A stretch of 57,521 nt of DNA. Source: an uncultured Parafilimonas sp. (GTDB lineage: Bacteria > Bacteroidota > Bacteroidia > Chitinophagales > Chitinophagaceae). Of the stretch, positions 9,038-18,883 are shown piece after piece (position 1 is the stretch's first letter; the number at the start of each line of letters is the position of its first letter). The DNA lies in assembly GCA_903882935.1 (NCBI GenBank), contig CAIRZB010000017.1, positions 1 through 57,521 of the forward strand, given 5' to 3'. The position numbers and the translations under genes are program-made. The notes under the pieces were generated by a model. The model worked only from the letters and a program-made list of their open reading frames with translations, had not been told where the DNA came from and searched no databases.

Positions 9038-9514
9038 TTGAAAAAGTTGTTATTCTTTTTATTGGTTACAACGGTTATTTTAACTGTTACAGGCTGCACC
9101 AAAAACGGAGTTTTTGAAAAATCGCAAACGCTGCCCGCGCATGCATGGGCTTCCGCCAACCGTTTAAGTTTTAATTTTTTAATACAGGATACTACAGCAT
9201 ATTATAATGTGTATGTAGTACTCGCCCACACGGATGCCTACCATTATAATAATATATATCTTAACATTACTACTATTGCGGCCGGTGATACTGCAATTGG
9301 CAGGCAAAAATCCTTCCAGCTTGCCAACAATAGTTATGGTTGGCTGGGCACCTCAATTGACGATATTATTGAACACCGAATTTTATTAAACGATAAAGGC
9401 CCGCTTAAACTAAAAAAAGGTGCCTACGCAGTTATGCTGGCCCAGGCCATGCGCGAAGATCCTTTGGCTGAAATAATATCCGCAGGGGTACGTGTGGAAA
9501 AAGTAATACAGTAG
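9038..9514 (+). CDS. gldH: Gliding-motility lipoprotein, GldH-like
   Basis: This is a 158-residue predicted lipoprotein. The preferred start is a TTG at 9038, which gives a canonical signal peptide (KKLLFFLLV to a TGC lipobox). An in-frame GTG at 8999 would add 13 residues, and both fit an exported protein. The mature part begins FEKSQTLPAHAW, followed by FNFLIQDTTAYYNVYVVLAHTD, a GldH-type pattern, and ends in an EIISAGVRVEKV strand. GldH is a component of the Bacteroidota gliding/type IX secretion machinery found in the envelope. It is convergent with the AraC-type gene, 5 nt away. Family assignment is by motif recall; the start is uncertain. Confidence 0.75.
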   Translation: MKKLLFFLLVTTVILTVTGCTKNGVFEKSQTLPAHAWASANRLSFNFLIQDTTAYYNVYVVLAHTDAYHYNNIYLNITTIAAGDTAIGRQKSFQLANNSYGWLGTSIDDIIEHRILLNDKGPLKLKKGAYAVMLAQAMREDPLAEIISAGVRVEKVIQ

Positions 9515-9519
9515 TAGCA

Positions 9520-10386
9520 TCAGGCATATTTCAACCCATCTGCTTTGGCCTTTTTAAATTCTGACGGTGTGGTGTTAAGCACCTTTTTAAATACCTTATT
9601 AAAGTATGTTACGTTGTTAAAGCCACATTCAAAACAGGTTTCGGCAATGGTTTTGTCCTGTTGCAATAAAATGCAACTCCGTTGTATGCGGTAGTGGTTT
9701 AAAAAATCGGTGAAAGTAATTTTCATCACCTTTTTAAAATAGGTACAAAAAGAGGGTAGCGAAAGGTTTGCCAACGCCGCAACTTTTTGAATATCAATTT
9801 CTTCGTTAAAGTGTTGTTCCACGTACGTAAAAATATTCTGCAGCCGGGCATTGTTTTTATTCAAGTTGGCCGGTAAAACGGTTTCTGGGTTTAGCAATTC
9901 GTACTCGGTGGAATGGGCCATTAGGTGCAATATGCCGGCCACCTCCAAAAATCGGTCAAAAGGTGCCAATTCCGATAGTTGCAATAATCTTTTTGTCACC
10001 ACTTCCTTCGTATTGCCGGCAAAGGCCAACCCGAAACGGGCTTTGTCTAGCATGCTGCTAATGGCGGCCATTTCGGGCAGGGAAAGCAGTGAATTGGTTA
10101 AAACATCCTGTTTTATTTGTACTACTACCTCCTCATGCAGCGTATGGGCGTTAAGGCCAAAACCAGCATGGGGAAGGTTGGGGCCAATAAAAACCAGGTC
10201 GCCGTTTTCGTAATTACAAAAATGGTTGCCAACATGGCGGGTACCGTGGCCGGTAGGTACGCAAACAATCTCGTATTCGGGGTGGTAGTGGTATTCCCAG
10301 TTGTAACACTCGGCTTGTACCTTTTGGTGTAGCAGCCGGAAGGAGCTTCCTTCATCGGGCTGAATCACTTCAAATTCAACTTTCAT
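9520..10386 (-). CDS. AraC-family transcriptional regulator with cupin sensor domain
   Basis: This is a 288-residue regulator. The N-terminal cupin domain (about 1-140) has WEYHYHPEYEIVCVPTGHG and GDLVFIGPNLPHAG, the histidine-rich pattern of sugar-sensing AraC proteins. The C-terminal double helix-turn-helix (about 185-285) contains VAALANLSLPSFCTYFKKV and IAETCFECGFNNVTYFNKVFKK, ending TPSEFKK. It is divergent from the second susC (10825), with 438 nt between them, so it may control that operon. A GTATTA-N7-TAATAC inverted repeat lies directly upstream of its start (10388-10406) and could be autoregulatory. The effector is unknown. Confidence 0.92.
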   Translation of the reverse strand: MKVEFEVIQPDEGSSFRLLHQKVQAECYNWEYHYHPEYEIVCVPTGHGTRHVGNHFCNYENGDLVFIGPNLPHAGFGLNAHTLHEEVVVQIKQDVLTNSLLSLPEMAAISSMLDKARFGLAFAGNTKEVVTKRLLQLSELAPFDRFLEVAGILHLMAHSTEYELLNPETVLPANLNKNNARLQNIFTYVEQHFNEEIDIQKVAALANLSLPSFCTYFKKVMKITFTDFLNHYRIQRSCILLQQDKTIAETCFECGFNNVTYFNKVFKKVLNTTPSEFKKAKADGLKYA

Positions 10387-10766
10387 TGTATTAATATAAA
10401 TAATACGCCAAATTACATACTTTATGTTAATGTAGATGAAGAAAAAGTAAATACAGATGAAGTTTGTTTCATAAGGAAATGTGAATTTTACACAGTTGTT
10501 AAAGTTGAGAAAAAACTAAGAAAAAGATTGCGCGGCGTTAAACTGTTATATGAAAAAACGATGTTTTTGCTTGCGGTTTCCTTTTACAAAAATTAATATG
10601 GTTTTCGAAACAAAGGGTTGTTTTTAAATTATTGTCTTAGGATGTTTTTTTTTAAGAAATCAAACATTCTTGGCAACATTTTATTTTTAAGGCCGATACT
10701 TGGTAAAATAGTTGCCATATTGGTTAAATTAAACGGTCTATGGGAAAAACTTTTTTTTTAATACAG

Positions 10767-10798
10767 TGTGTATTATGTACACAGATTACCTATTTTTA
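10767..10798 (+). promoter_or_regulatory. Operator-like repeat and -7 element upstream of the second susC
   Basis: TGTGTA (10767-10772) and TACACA (10778-10783) form an inverted repeat; the right arm lies in TGTACACA (10776-10783), the same half-site as at 191-198. TATTTTTA at 10791-10798 resembles a -7 box, placing the repeat over the -33 region, with about 26 nt from there to the ATG at 10825. The remaining AT-rich stretch 10407-10766 shows no gene. Confidence 0.4.
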
Positions 10799-10824
10799 TA
10801 ACTTAAACTAAACTGCTTGTTATC

Positions 10825-13788
10825 ATGACTAAAACTCGCATGCTAAGAGTACTTCTCTTATGCCCGTTGTTTATGCTGTTGTTTCAGCAAACCTGGGCGC
10901 AAAACAAGACAATTACAGGTAAAGTAACGGATGAGAAAGGTGCCTTTGTAAATGGTGCCTCCATAACCGTAAAAGGTGGCCGCGGTGGTACATCTACTGA
11001 CGGTGCCGGTGCCTTTAAGCTTACAGTACCTGCCTCAGCCTCAGCCATCGTGGTTTCTTACGTTGGCTATGTTTCCCAAGAAGTTAGCATCGCCTCTTCA
11101 ACTGACGTTACCGTTAGTTTGGTGCCAGATGCTACCGGCTTGACTGATGTAGTGGTTATTGGTTACCAATCGGTTAGAAAGAAAGACGTTACGGGTGCCG
11201 TATCGTCTGTTTCTGCTAAGGACTTTAACAAAGGTGCTGTAGTATCACCAGACCAATTGCTGCAAAACAAAGTGGCTGGTTTGGAAATTACCAGCAATGG
11301 CGGCCAACCCGGTTCTGCCACTACTGTAAAAATCAGGGGTAACAACTCTGTACGTGCTTCAAGTAACCCGTTGTACGTTGTTGACGGTGTTCAATTGGAT
11401 GGCCGTTCTGCAAGGCCCAACCCAGGTTCTACATTTGGTTCTACACCAGATGCAAACCCATTGAACTTTATCAATGCCAACGACATCCAGTCTATTGATG
11501 TATTAAAAGATGCCTCTTCCGAAGCCATTTATGGTTCTAGGGGTGCTAATGGTGTAATTGCCATTACTACTAAAACTGGTTCATCTGGTGCTGCTAAATT
11601 GGAAGCTGGTGTTAGCTATGGTGTTAACGCTGGTTACATGAAAAAGTACGAAGTGTTGAGTGCAAGCCAATTTAGGGATGCCTTAACCAAATACAAAGTA
11701 ACAGGCCAGGATTTTGGCGGTAATGTTGATGCTTTGAAAGAAATTTTTAACAACAAGCTTACCCAAAACTACAACCTTGCTTTAAGCGGTGGTAATGAAA
11801 ACGGCAGGTTCCGTGCATCATTCCTAGGTTCTTCTGCACAGGGTACTGTTAAAAATTCTTCTCTTGATAGGTACATCGGCAATTTTAGCGGCTTGTACAA
11901 ATTTTTGGATAAGAGGCTAACATTAGCATTTAATTTAATTGCTGCGCACTCTACTGAAAACATTGTTGCGGTTGCAAATACCTCTGGCTCTCAAGGTAAC
12001 TTGATAAGTGCTGCTCTACAGTGGAACCCAACGCAGGCGTTTACTGATGCGAACGGAACTTTCTTATACCCAGCCAACGGTTCTGGTAACCCTGATGCTG
12101 AATTAAGGGGCTTTAGCGATATAGCCAGCGTTAACACTACTTTGGCTAACATATCTGCAGCGTATAAAATATTGCCAGGCTTGGAATACAAATTCTTGTA
12201 TTCTATCAATAACAGCGTTGGTGTTAGAAACACAAACACGTATGGCTTTATACCAGGTATAAGCAGCACAGGTATCGGCGATATCTCTAATGCAAGGCTT
12301 ACCTCTCAATTGTTTACCCATACACTAACGTACAACACGCAACTTGCTAAGAACCTGCATTTTGATGCCTTGGCTGGTTTCGAGTATTTCAAATCTGACT
12401 ACTCAAACAATTCTTTTTCTGCAACAGGGTTTAACACAAACCTTACGCAGAACTTAATTGGTATCCCTTACACATCTATGCTGCAAGACGGTAACGTACA
12501 AAATTTGCCTAGCGTATATGTTGACCCAACTACTGAATTACAATCATACTTTGGCCGGGTACAGTTTAACTACCTTGACAAGTATTTGTTAACTGGTACA
12601 GTAAGGTCTGATGGTTCAAGCAAATTTGGTTCAAACAACAAGTACGGTACCTTCCCTTCAGTAGGCGTAAGGTGGGTTGTTAGCAACGAAGATTTCTTGA
12701 AAAACAACAATGCATTGTCAAACTTATCAGTTAGGGCTTCTTATGGTTTAACTGGTAACCAAGAGTTTCCTTCTGGTGCATCACAAGAGCAGTTTTCTTT
12801 TGGCTCTTATAACAATGCAGGTCAGGTTAACGTAGCCAACCCTAACTTGAAATGGGAACAGACAAAGTCATTTGACATTGGTTTGGATTTCACTTCTAAA
12901 AACGGTAAAGTATACGGTACTATTGACTATTATAACAAAAATACCACCAACATACTTTTCCAAAGCACTGCTATTCAGCCAGCACCAGCTTCTATCTATT
13001 TCATCAACCTGCCAGCTAACTTGATGAACACAGGTATTGAGTTTTCTTTAGGCTTTAGTGTTGTTAGCCACAAGAATTTTTCATGGGATGTTAGGGGCTA
13101 CTTTGCTTACAACAAAAACCTGTTGAAGAACTTTACACAGAATGGTAAAGACATTCAAATTGTTACAGGCCAAATCAATGGTCAAGGTGTATCTGGCACA
13201 TTGGGTCAGGTTATTACCAACAACCAACCGATTGACGAATTTTACTTGAAACCATTCCAAGGGTTTGATAAAAACGGTAACCAGCAATATGGTGCTAACC
13301 CACAATATGCAGGCGACCCCAACCCAAAGAACAACTACGGTATAAGCACTACCTTGATGTACAAGAAATTCTCTTTGGTAATCAACGGTGGCGGTTCTGG
13401 TGGTTATATGGTGTATAACAACACTGCAACAAGTGTTACTAACATTGCTGGTATAGCAAACGGAAGGAACATTGACAAGGCTTCTTATATTTCTCCTGAA
13501 ATGCCATCTAGCCCAGTTGCGGCAAACAGCAGGTTCTTAGAGAAAGGCAACTACTTTAAATTAAGGAACGTTACGCTTTCTTACCCTGTTGGCAACGCTG
13601 GCAAATATGTTAAGAACCTGAATATTTTTGTAAGCGCAAGCAACCTGTTCGTATCTACTAAATTCACTGGTTTCGACCCTGAAGTTAACGTAGACAAGAG
13701 CAGCAACAACTATCCTTCAAGGTCAATTGAGTATATACCTTATCCAACACCAAGGGTTATTAATTTTGGTTTAAACTTTTCATTATAA
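10825..13788 (+). CDS. SusC/RagA-family TonB-linked outer-membrane protein (second)
   Basis: This is a 987-residue TonB-dependent transporter. The signal peptide ends QTWAQ near residue 26. A carboxypeptidase-regulatory-like domain (GKVTDEKGAFVNGASITVKG) is followed by the plug with DVVVIGYQSVRKKDVTGAV and DASSEAIYGSRGANGVIAIT, then the barrel ending in FGLNFSL. It pairs with the SusD-like gene 20 nt downstream. Codon use differs visibly from the first susC: GGT, GCT and TCT dominate where neighbours use more GGC and GCC, which suggests high expression or a different origin. It is divergent from an AraC-type regulator. The substrate is unknown. Confidence 0.95.
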   Translation: MTKTRMLRVLLLCPLFMLLFQQTWAQNKTITGKVTDEKGAFVNGASITVKGGRGGTSTDGAGAFKLTVPASASAIVVSYVGYVSQEVSIASSTDVTVSLVPDATGLTDVVVIGYQSVRKKDVTGAVSSVSAKDFNKGAVVSPDQLLQNKVAGLEITSNGGQPGSATTVKIRGNNSVRASSNPLYVVDGVQLDGRSARPNPGSTFGSTPDANPLNFINANDIQSIDVLKDASSEAIYGSRGANGVIAITTKTGSSGAAKLEAGVSYGVNAGYMKKYEVLSASQFRDALTKYKVTGQDFGGNVDALKEIFNNKLTQNYNLALSGGNENGRFRASFLGSSAQGTVKNSSLDRYIGNFSGLYKFLDKRLTLAFNLIAAHSTENIVAVANTSGSQGNLISAALQWNPTQAFTDANGTFLYPANGSGNPDAELRGFSDIASVNTTLANISAAYKILPGLEYKFLYSINNSVGVRNTNTYGFIPGISSTGIGDISNARLTSQLFTHTLTYNTQLAKNLHFDALAGFEYFKSDYSNNSFSATGFNTNLTQNLIGIPYTSMLQDGNVQNLPSVYVDPTTELQSYFGRVQFNYLDKYLLTGTVRSDGSSKFGSNNKYGTFPSVGVRWVVSNEDFLKNNNALSNLSVRASYGLTGNQEFPSGASQEQFSFGSYNNAGQVNVANPNLKWEQTKSFDIGLDFTSKNGKVYGTIDYYNKNTTNILFQSTAIQPAPASIYFINLPANLMNTGIEFSLGFSVVSHKNFSWDVRGYFAYNKNLLKNFTQNGKDIQIVTGQINGQGVSGTLGQVITNNQPIDEFYLKPFQGFDKNGNQQYGANPQYAGDPNPKNNYGISTTLMYKKFSLVINGGGSGGYMVYNNTATSVTNIAGIANGRNIDKASYISPEMPSSPVAANSRFLEKGNYFKLRNVTLSYPVGNAGKYVKNLNIFVSASNLFVSTKFTGFDPEVNVDKSSNNYPSRSIEYIPYPTPRVINFGLNFSL

Positions 13789-13808
13789 TCCAGTAAAAAA
13801 ATTGATAT

Positions 13809-15476
13809 ATGATTAAGCACAAAAAAATTACATCAGCTCTTCTCCTCATGGCAGCTTTTATGAGCTGTACCAAGTTGGATGAGCATTTGAACAGTACCTT
13901 AACCAATACCCAAACTGCAACAGCCCTAGGTGCTGCGGGTGTAGGTTTGTTGCTACAGGCAGCTTATACTGATTTGGCTGGTCCGTTTACTGGGCAAGAC
14001 CAAGTGTTTTCATTGGAAGAAAATACCGCTGACGAGTCGTTGGTACCAACAAGGGGTGGCGACTGGGATGACAACGGTGTTTGGCGTGTATTGCACAACC
14101 ATACATGGAATGCCGACCACGGCCAAGTGTTGAGTGTGTTTAACAACCTGAACAAAATAAACTTTGACGCTACAAACGTTTTAGGTTTTAGCCCATCAAA
14201 ACAACAAGCTGCAGAAGCAAGGTTCCTAAGAGCACTTTCTTTGTATTATTTGCTTGATTTGTACGGCCAATTCCCTGTAAGAAATGCAGGTGACAATTTG
14301 CTGAATGCGCCAACTGTTTACAGTGGTGCAGAAGGTGCGGCGTTTATTGTTAGTGAGTTAAATGCTATCATCAATGATTTGCCTGCAGATAGCAAGGCAT
14401 CTCACGCTACACAAACAGCAGGCAAAATGTTGTTGATGAAAACCTTGCTTAACCAAGGTGCATGGGCAAACAGGGCCGCCCCAACCTTTGCTGCTGCTGA
14501 TATGCAACAAGTTGTTACTTTAGGCAAAGCTATTATGGCTAGTGGGATGTATTCTTACGAAGCCGAATATTTTCACAACTTTGATGTGAACAATGGTACT
14601 TCTAAAGAAAACATACTTACATACCCCAACTCATCTGGTGTGTCTGCCAATAACAGCGGCCCACAAGCACGTTGGTGTATGACACTGCACTACAACCAGT
14701 ACACGCCTGATAACCCCAACGCAGGTTGGAACGGTTTTTCTACCATCAGTGATTTTTACAATTCATTCGGTACTACTGCAACGCCAATGGTGGGTGTAAG
14801 CAAGTTTAAAGCAGGTGATATATCTGGCTTATATGCAGATACTGCTGCTGATTCAAGAATTGGTGGTAGATATTATGCTGGTGTTACTGATAAATCAGGT
14901 CAAAAACCTGGTTTAATGATTGGACAACAATACAATGAAGCTGGTGTGGCTTTGAAGGATAGGAAGGGCAATCCCTTGGCTTTTGACCCAACCATTTCAG
15001 CCGACATGAAAGAAACTGGCGGTAACCTTGAAGTAACAGGTATACGTGTTGAAAAATATCCGGCTGACCTTTCTGGTGGTGCTGCCACCTACCAAGGCCC
15101 CGCCGGTAACGACATCGTAATCTTCCGTTATTCAGATGTTGCGTTAATGGTTGCTGAAGCTGAATTAAGAATAAATCCAAGCGATCCTGACGCCTTAAGC
15201 ATTGTAAATAACTTAAGGGCTGCAAGGGGTGCTGCGCCGTTGCCTTCAATTTCTTTGGTTAATACGTCAAACATCTACGATCCAAACACGCTGCTCTGCG
15301 AAAGAGGCAGGGAGTTGTATTGGGAGAGTGTTAGAAGAACTGACTTAGTACGCTTTGGTGTGTACAACACTATTTGGCAATACAAACCAAGTGATGCCGC
15401 TACTTACTTAGTATTCCCTGTGCCTAGCCAAGCTTTGGCCGCGAATCCTAATCTTAAGCAAAATCCTGGTTATTAG
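13809..15476 (+). CDS. SusD/RagB-family nutrient-binding lipoprotein (second)
   Basis: This is a 555-residue predicted surface lipoprotein, partner of the SusC just upstream (20-nt gap). The lipobox FMSC has its Cys near residue 20 and is followed by TKLDEHLNS. The SusD core contains AEARFLRALSLYYLLDLYG, and the C-terminal part contains FRYSDVALMVAEAELRI and CERGRELYWESVRRTDLVRFG, ending KQNPGY. It shares the T-ending codon bias of the preceding susC. It is followed by a strong terminator before the FG-GAP genes. The ligand is unknown. Confidence 0.95.
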   Translation: MIKHKKITSALLLMAAFMSCTKLDEHLNSTLTNTQTATALGAAGVGLLLQAAYTDLAGPFTGQDQVFSLEENTADESLVPTRGGDWDDNGVWRVLHNHTWNADHGQVLSVFNNLNKINFDATNVLGFSPSKQQAAEARFLRALSLYYLLDLYGQFPVRNAGDNLLNAPTVYSGAEGAAFIVSELNAIINDLPADSKASHATQTAGKMLLMKTLLNQGAWANRAAPTFAAADMQQVVTLGKAIMASGMYSYEAEYFHNFDVNNGTSKENILTYPNSSGVSANNSGPQARWCMTLHYNQYTPDNPNAGWNGFSTISDFYNSFGTTATPMVGVSKFKAGDISGLYADTAADSRIGGRYYAGVTDKSGQKPGLMIGQQYNEAGVALKDRKGNPLAFDPTISADMKETGGNLEVTGIRVEKYPADLSGGAATYQGPAGNDIVIFRYSDVALMVAEAELRINPSDPDALSIVNNLRAARGAAPLPSISLVNTSNIYDPNTLLCERGRELYWESVRRTDLVRFGVYNTIWQYKPSDAATYLVFPVPSQALAANPNLKQNPGY

Positions 15477-15505
15477 TTTTTGCACTAATTTTTTGATATA
15501 ATTTT

Positions 15506-15541
15506 GGAAAGGTCAATGAGAATTGACCTTTCCTTTTTTTT
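15506..15541 (+). terminator. Terminator with GAGA tetraloop after the second susD
   Basis: GGAAAGGTCAAT (15506-15517) pairs perfectly with ATTGACCTTTCC (15522-15533) around a GAGA (GNRA) tetraloop, followed by eight T residues (15534-15541). It lies 29 nt after the susD stop and only 28 nt before the next ATG. It would therefore separate or attenuate expression of the three downstream FG-GAP genes relative to susCD. Confidence 0.92.
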
Positions 15542-15568
15542 ACTTATTTGCTGGATAAATTTATTTTG

Positions 15569-18500
15569 ATGAGCCGGGTTTGTGCCTACATTGTTGTAAC
15601 GTTTTTTATCATATTGTTTAATTGCTGCACGCCGCATAAGGATAATGTACTGTTCCGGCTAATGGATAATACCGGCATAAATTTTACCAATACGGTAGTG
15701 GACGGTAAAAAGGAAAACAGCTTTTTATTCAGAAATTTTTACAATGGTGGCGGTGTTGCCATTGGGGATATTAATAACGATGGGCTGCCAGATGTGTTTC
15801 TCACCTCCAACATGGGCAACAACAAGCTTTATCTGAATAGGGGCTCGTTTAAATTTGATGACATTTCAAAAGCTGCTGGCATTATTGAAGACGATAAGTG
15901 GAACACAGGTGTGGTGTTTGCCGATGTAAACGGCGATGGCTGGCTGGATATTTACGTTTGTTCTTCTGGCCACATGCCAACCGGTAACAGAAAGAATAAG
16001 CTATACATCAATAACCATAACCTAACGTTTACCGAGAGTGCGGCAAAGTATGGGTTAGACATATCAGCATATTCAACACAGGTAAGCTTTTTTGACTACG
16101 ATAACGATGGCGACCTGGATTGCTTTATGATTGATAATAGCCCCATACCCATTAATCAATTGGGCTTTGCTAACATGCGCGACCTGTATGAAAGCAAGTG
16201 GAATGTAGGCGAGTTTCTTAAAGGTGGCGGCGACCATTTATACCGCAACGACAACGGCCATTTTACAGAAGTTACCCAGCAGGCAGGCATACACGGTGGG
16301 CTTATTAGCTTTGGCATGGGTGTATCCGTTGGGGATATTAACGGGGATGGTTGGCCAGATGTGTATGTGGCTAACGACAGCTACGAGCGCGATTACTTAT
16401 ACATAAACCAAAAGAATGGTACTTTTAAGGATGAGCTGGAAGATAAAATGCAGCATACCAGCTTTTCATCAATGGGGGCAGATATTGCAGATATCAATAA
16501 CGACGGCTATCCCGATGTTTTTACCACCGACATGCTGCCGCTTTCAGACTATCGCATAAAAACTACGGGAGCCTTTGACGATATTAGTTTTTTTAACCGA
16601 AAAATTGAGGCGGGCTTTTACTACCATTACGTAAAAAATTGTTTGCAGTTAAACAGCAAAACAGGCAAGTTTGCAGACATTGGCAATTATGCAGGTGTAT
16701 CCGCCAGCGACTGGAGCTGGGGTGCATTGATGTTTGATATGGACAATGACGGGTGGAATGATATTTATGTTTGCAATGGCGTTAACCGTGACGTGACAGA
16801 CCTTGACTTTATGAACTTTTTTGCCAATGATGTCATTCAAAAAATGGTACTCACTGGTAAGAAAGACGAGATAGATGATGTGTTAAGGCAAATACCCGCC
16901 ACGCCTTTAAAAAACAAAGTTTACCGAAACGACCATACCCTAAAGTTTACCGATATTGGTGATGAGTGGGGCTTTACATTGCCCACATTCTCCAACGGTG
17001 CCGCCTATGGCGACCTTGATAACGATGGTGCGCTCGATTTGATTGTGAACAACGAAAATGGGCCCGCCACGGTGTACCGTAATTTTTCACGGGCGGTAAA
17101 TAAGAACAATTATGTAGCTATTGTGCTTAAGGGCAAAGGATTGAACCCTTTTGCGGTGGGCAGTAAAATGCGGCTCTATATAAACGGCGAGGTGTTAACC
17201 CGCGAGGAAATACCCAGCCGGGGTTTTCAATCGTCCATGGATTATAAACAGGTGATAGGCATAGGCAAGGCCGCAATGGTTGATTCGCTTTTAATTACCT
17301 GGCCTGACCGCACAACTAAGAAAATAATTCACCCGGCTATTAACCAGGTGCTTACTATACAAAAGGATGATGAAAAAGATACGTTGTTGCCAAGTAGCGA
17401 AGTGCCCGTTAACACAATGTTTGTAACGGTGCCTGCAAACTTTGACAAGCACCAAGAAAACAACGTAATTGATTTTTTTAATGAGCGCAATATTCCCCGC
17501 ATGCTTTCCCGCGAGGGGCCCAAAGCCGCAGTAGGTGATGTAAACGGCGATGGCTTGGATGATGTGTACATTGGAGGCACACCGCAACACCCCGGCCAAT
17601 TGTACTTGCAGCAAGCCGGTGGTAGTTTTGTAAAAAAAGAGGAAAATGATTTTAAGCAATTTTTGGAGTTTGAAGATGTTGCGGTAAACTTTTTTGACTG
17701 CGATCACGATGGTGACTTGGATTTGATGGTTTGCCCCGGTGGCAATAACCATGAGACAAATACGCGTGAGTTGCAACTTCGTTTGTTTAAAAACGACGGG
17801 AAAGGAAATTTTACATTAGATGCAGCCGCTTTTCCCAATGCGTCAATGAATATTGCCGTTGCCGCGGTGAACGATTTTAACAACGACGGCTACCCCGATA
17901 TTTTTGTGGGTGGGAGAAGCTACCCTAAGGAATATGGCGTAACCCCGCAAAGCTTTTTGTTCGTGAATGACGGGCAAGGCCATTTTACAGATATTGCAAA
18001 AACTAAAAACCCTTCCATTTCAAACATAGGTTTAGTGACCAACGCTGTTTGGGCCGATGTGGTGGGGGATAAGGCCAAGGAATTGGTGATTGTTGGTGAA
18101 TGGATGGCACCCCGGGTATTTAGTTTTGACAAAGACCATTTTAGCGAGGTAAAAACTAACCTAGGCGATTTGTATGGATGGTGGCAAACGGTTGCCGTAG
18201 CCGACGTAAACAACGACGGCCTGGCGGATTTGGTGTTGGGCAATATTGGGGAGAATTTTTACCTGCACCCAGATGCGCAAAACCCCGTTAAGCTTTGGCT
18301 GAATGATTTTGATGAAAACGGCAACATTGATAAAATTATGACCTATACTGTTGATGGTAAAGACAAGCCTGTGGTTGTAAAGCATGATTTGGAAATGCAG
18401 TTGCCTTCTATAAAAAAAGACAACCTTAAGCACGCCGATTACGCCAAACGTTCCATCCAGGAGATATTTTCATCGGAATTGATTAACAAAAGCGAGGTGA

Positions 18501-18883
18501 AGCTTTTCAATTACAGCGCATCTGTTGTGGCTATCAATAAAGGCAATGGCAATTTTAGTATTCAAAAACTGCCTGCGCTTGCGCAAATGAGTTGCATTAA
18601 TTCGGTTTATTGCACGGATATTAACAACGACGGGTATATTGACTTGTTGACGGGCGGCAACCAATTTGGTTTTTTGCCCCAGTTTCAAAGGCAGGATTGC
18701 AGCCCCGGCGACGTGTTGGTTAACAATGGCAAGGGGGCATTTGTACGGAAAGACCCTTATGAAACCGGCATACAGTTGCATGGTGAAGTACGCGACATAC
18801 AAAAAATTGTGGTAAACAAGAAAGATGCGTTTTTGATTTTGCAGAACAACGATTACCCAGTTTTATTTACATTAAAAAAATAA
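15569..18883 (+). CDS. FG-GAP/VCBS-repeat lipoprotein with ASPIC/UnbV domain (copy 1)
   Basis: This is a 1104-residue predicted lipoprotein (signal peptide with a cysteine near the end of ILFNCC). The ATG at 15569 is preferred over a TTG seven codons upstream because it begins the signal peptide. Thirteen calcium-loop motifs of the D-x-[ND]-x-[DN]-G type (DINNDGLPD, DVNGDGWLD, DYDNDGDLD and others) mark FG-GAP/VCBS beta-propeller blades. An ASPIC/UnbV-like segment near residues 512-595 has LKGKGLNPFAVGSKM and SRGFQSSMDYKQV. Such proteins are extracellular or surface scaffolds of mostly unknown function, often beside SusCD. The stop TAA overlaps the next ATG by one base (TAATG), indicating translational coupling. 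Copies 1 and 2 share long identical stretches. Confidence 0.88.
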   Translation: MSRVCAYIVVTFFIILFNCCTPHKDNVLFRLMDNTGINFTNTVVDGKKENSFLFRNFYNGGGVAIGDINNDGLPDVFLTSNMGNNKLYLNRGSFKFDDISKAAGIIEDDKWNTGVVFADVNGDGWLDIYVCSSGHMPTGNRKNKLYINNHNLTFTESAAKYGLDISAYSTQVSFFDYDNDGDLDCFMIDNSPIPINQLGFANMRDLYESKWNVGEFLKGGGDHLYRNDNGHFTEVTQQAGIHGGLISFGMGVSVGDINGDGWPDVYVANDSYERDYLYINQKNGTFKDELEDKMQHTSFSSMGADIADINNDGYPDVFTTDMLPLSDYRIKTTGAFDDISFFNRKIEAGFYYHYVKNCLQLNSKTGKFADIGNYAGVSASDWSWGALMFDMDNDGWNDIYVCNGVNRDVTDLDFMNFFANDVIQKMVLTGKKDEIDDVLRQIPATPLKNKVYRNDHTLKFTDIGDEWGFTLPTFSNGAAYGDLDNDGALDLIVNNENGPATVYRNFSRAVNKNNYVAIVLKGKGLNPFAVGSKMRLYINGEVLTREEIPSRGFQSSMDYKQVIGIGKAAMVDSLLITWPDRTTKKIIHPAINQVLTIQKDDEKDTLLPSSEVPVNTMFVTVPANFDKHQENNVIDFFNERNIPRMLSREGPKAAVGDVNGDGLDDVYIGGTPQHPGQLYLQQAGGSFVKKEENDFKQFLEFEDVAVNFFDCDHDGDLDLMVCPGGNNHETNTRELQLRLFKNDGKGNFTLDAAAFPNASMNIAVAAVNDFNNDGYPDIFVGGRSYPKEYGVTPQSFLFVNDGQGHFTDIAKTKNPSISNIGLVTNAVWADVVGDKAKELVIVGEWMAPRVFSFDKDHFSEVKTNLGDLYGWWQTVAVADVNNDGLADLVLGNIGENFYLHPDAQNPVKLWLNDFDENGNIDKIMTYTVDGKDKPVVVKHDLEMQLPSIKKDNLKHADYAKRSIQEIFSSELINKSEVKLFNYSASVVAINKGNGNFSIQKLPALAQMSCINSVYCTDINNDGYIDLLTGGNQFGFLPQFQRQDCSPGDVLVNNGKGAFVRKDPYETGIQLHGEVRDIQKIVVNKKDAFLILQNNDYPVLFTLKK

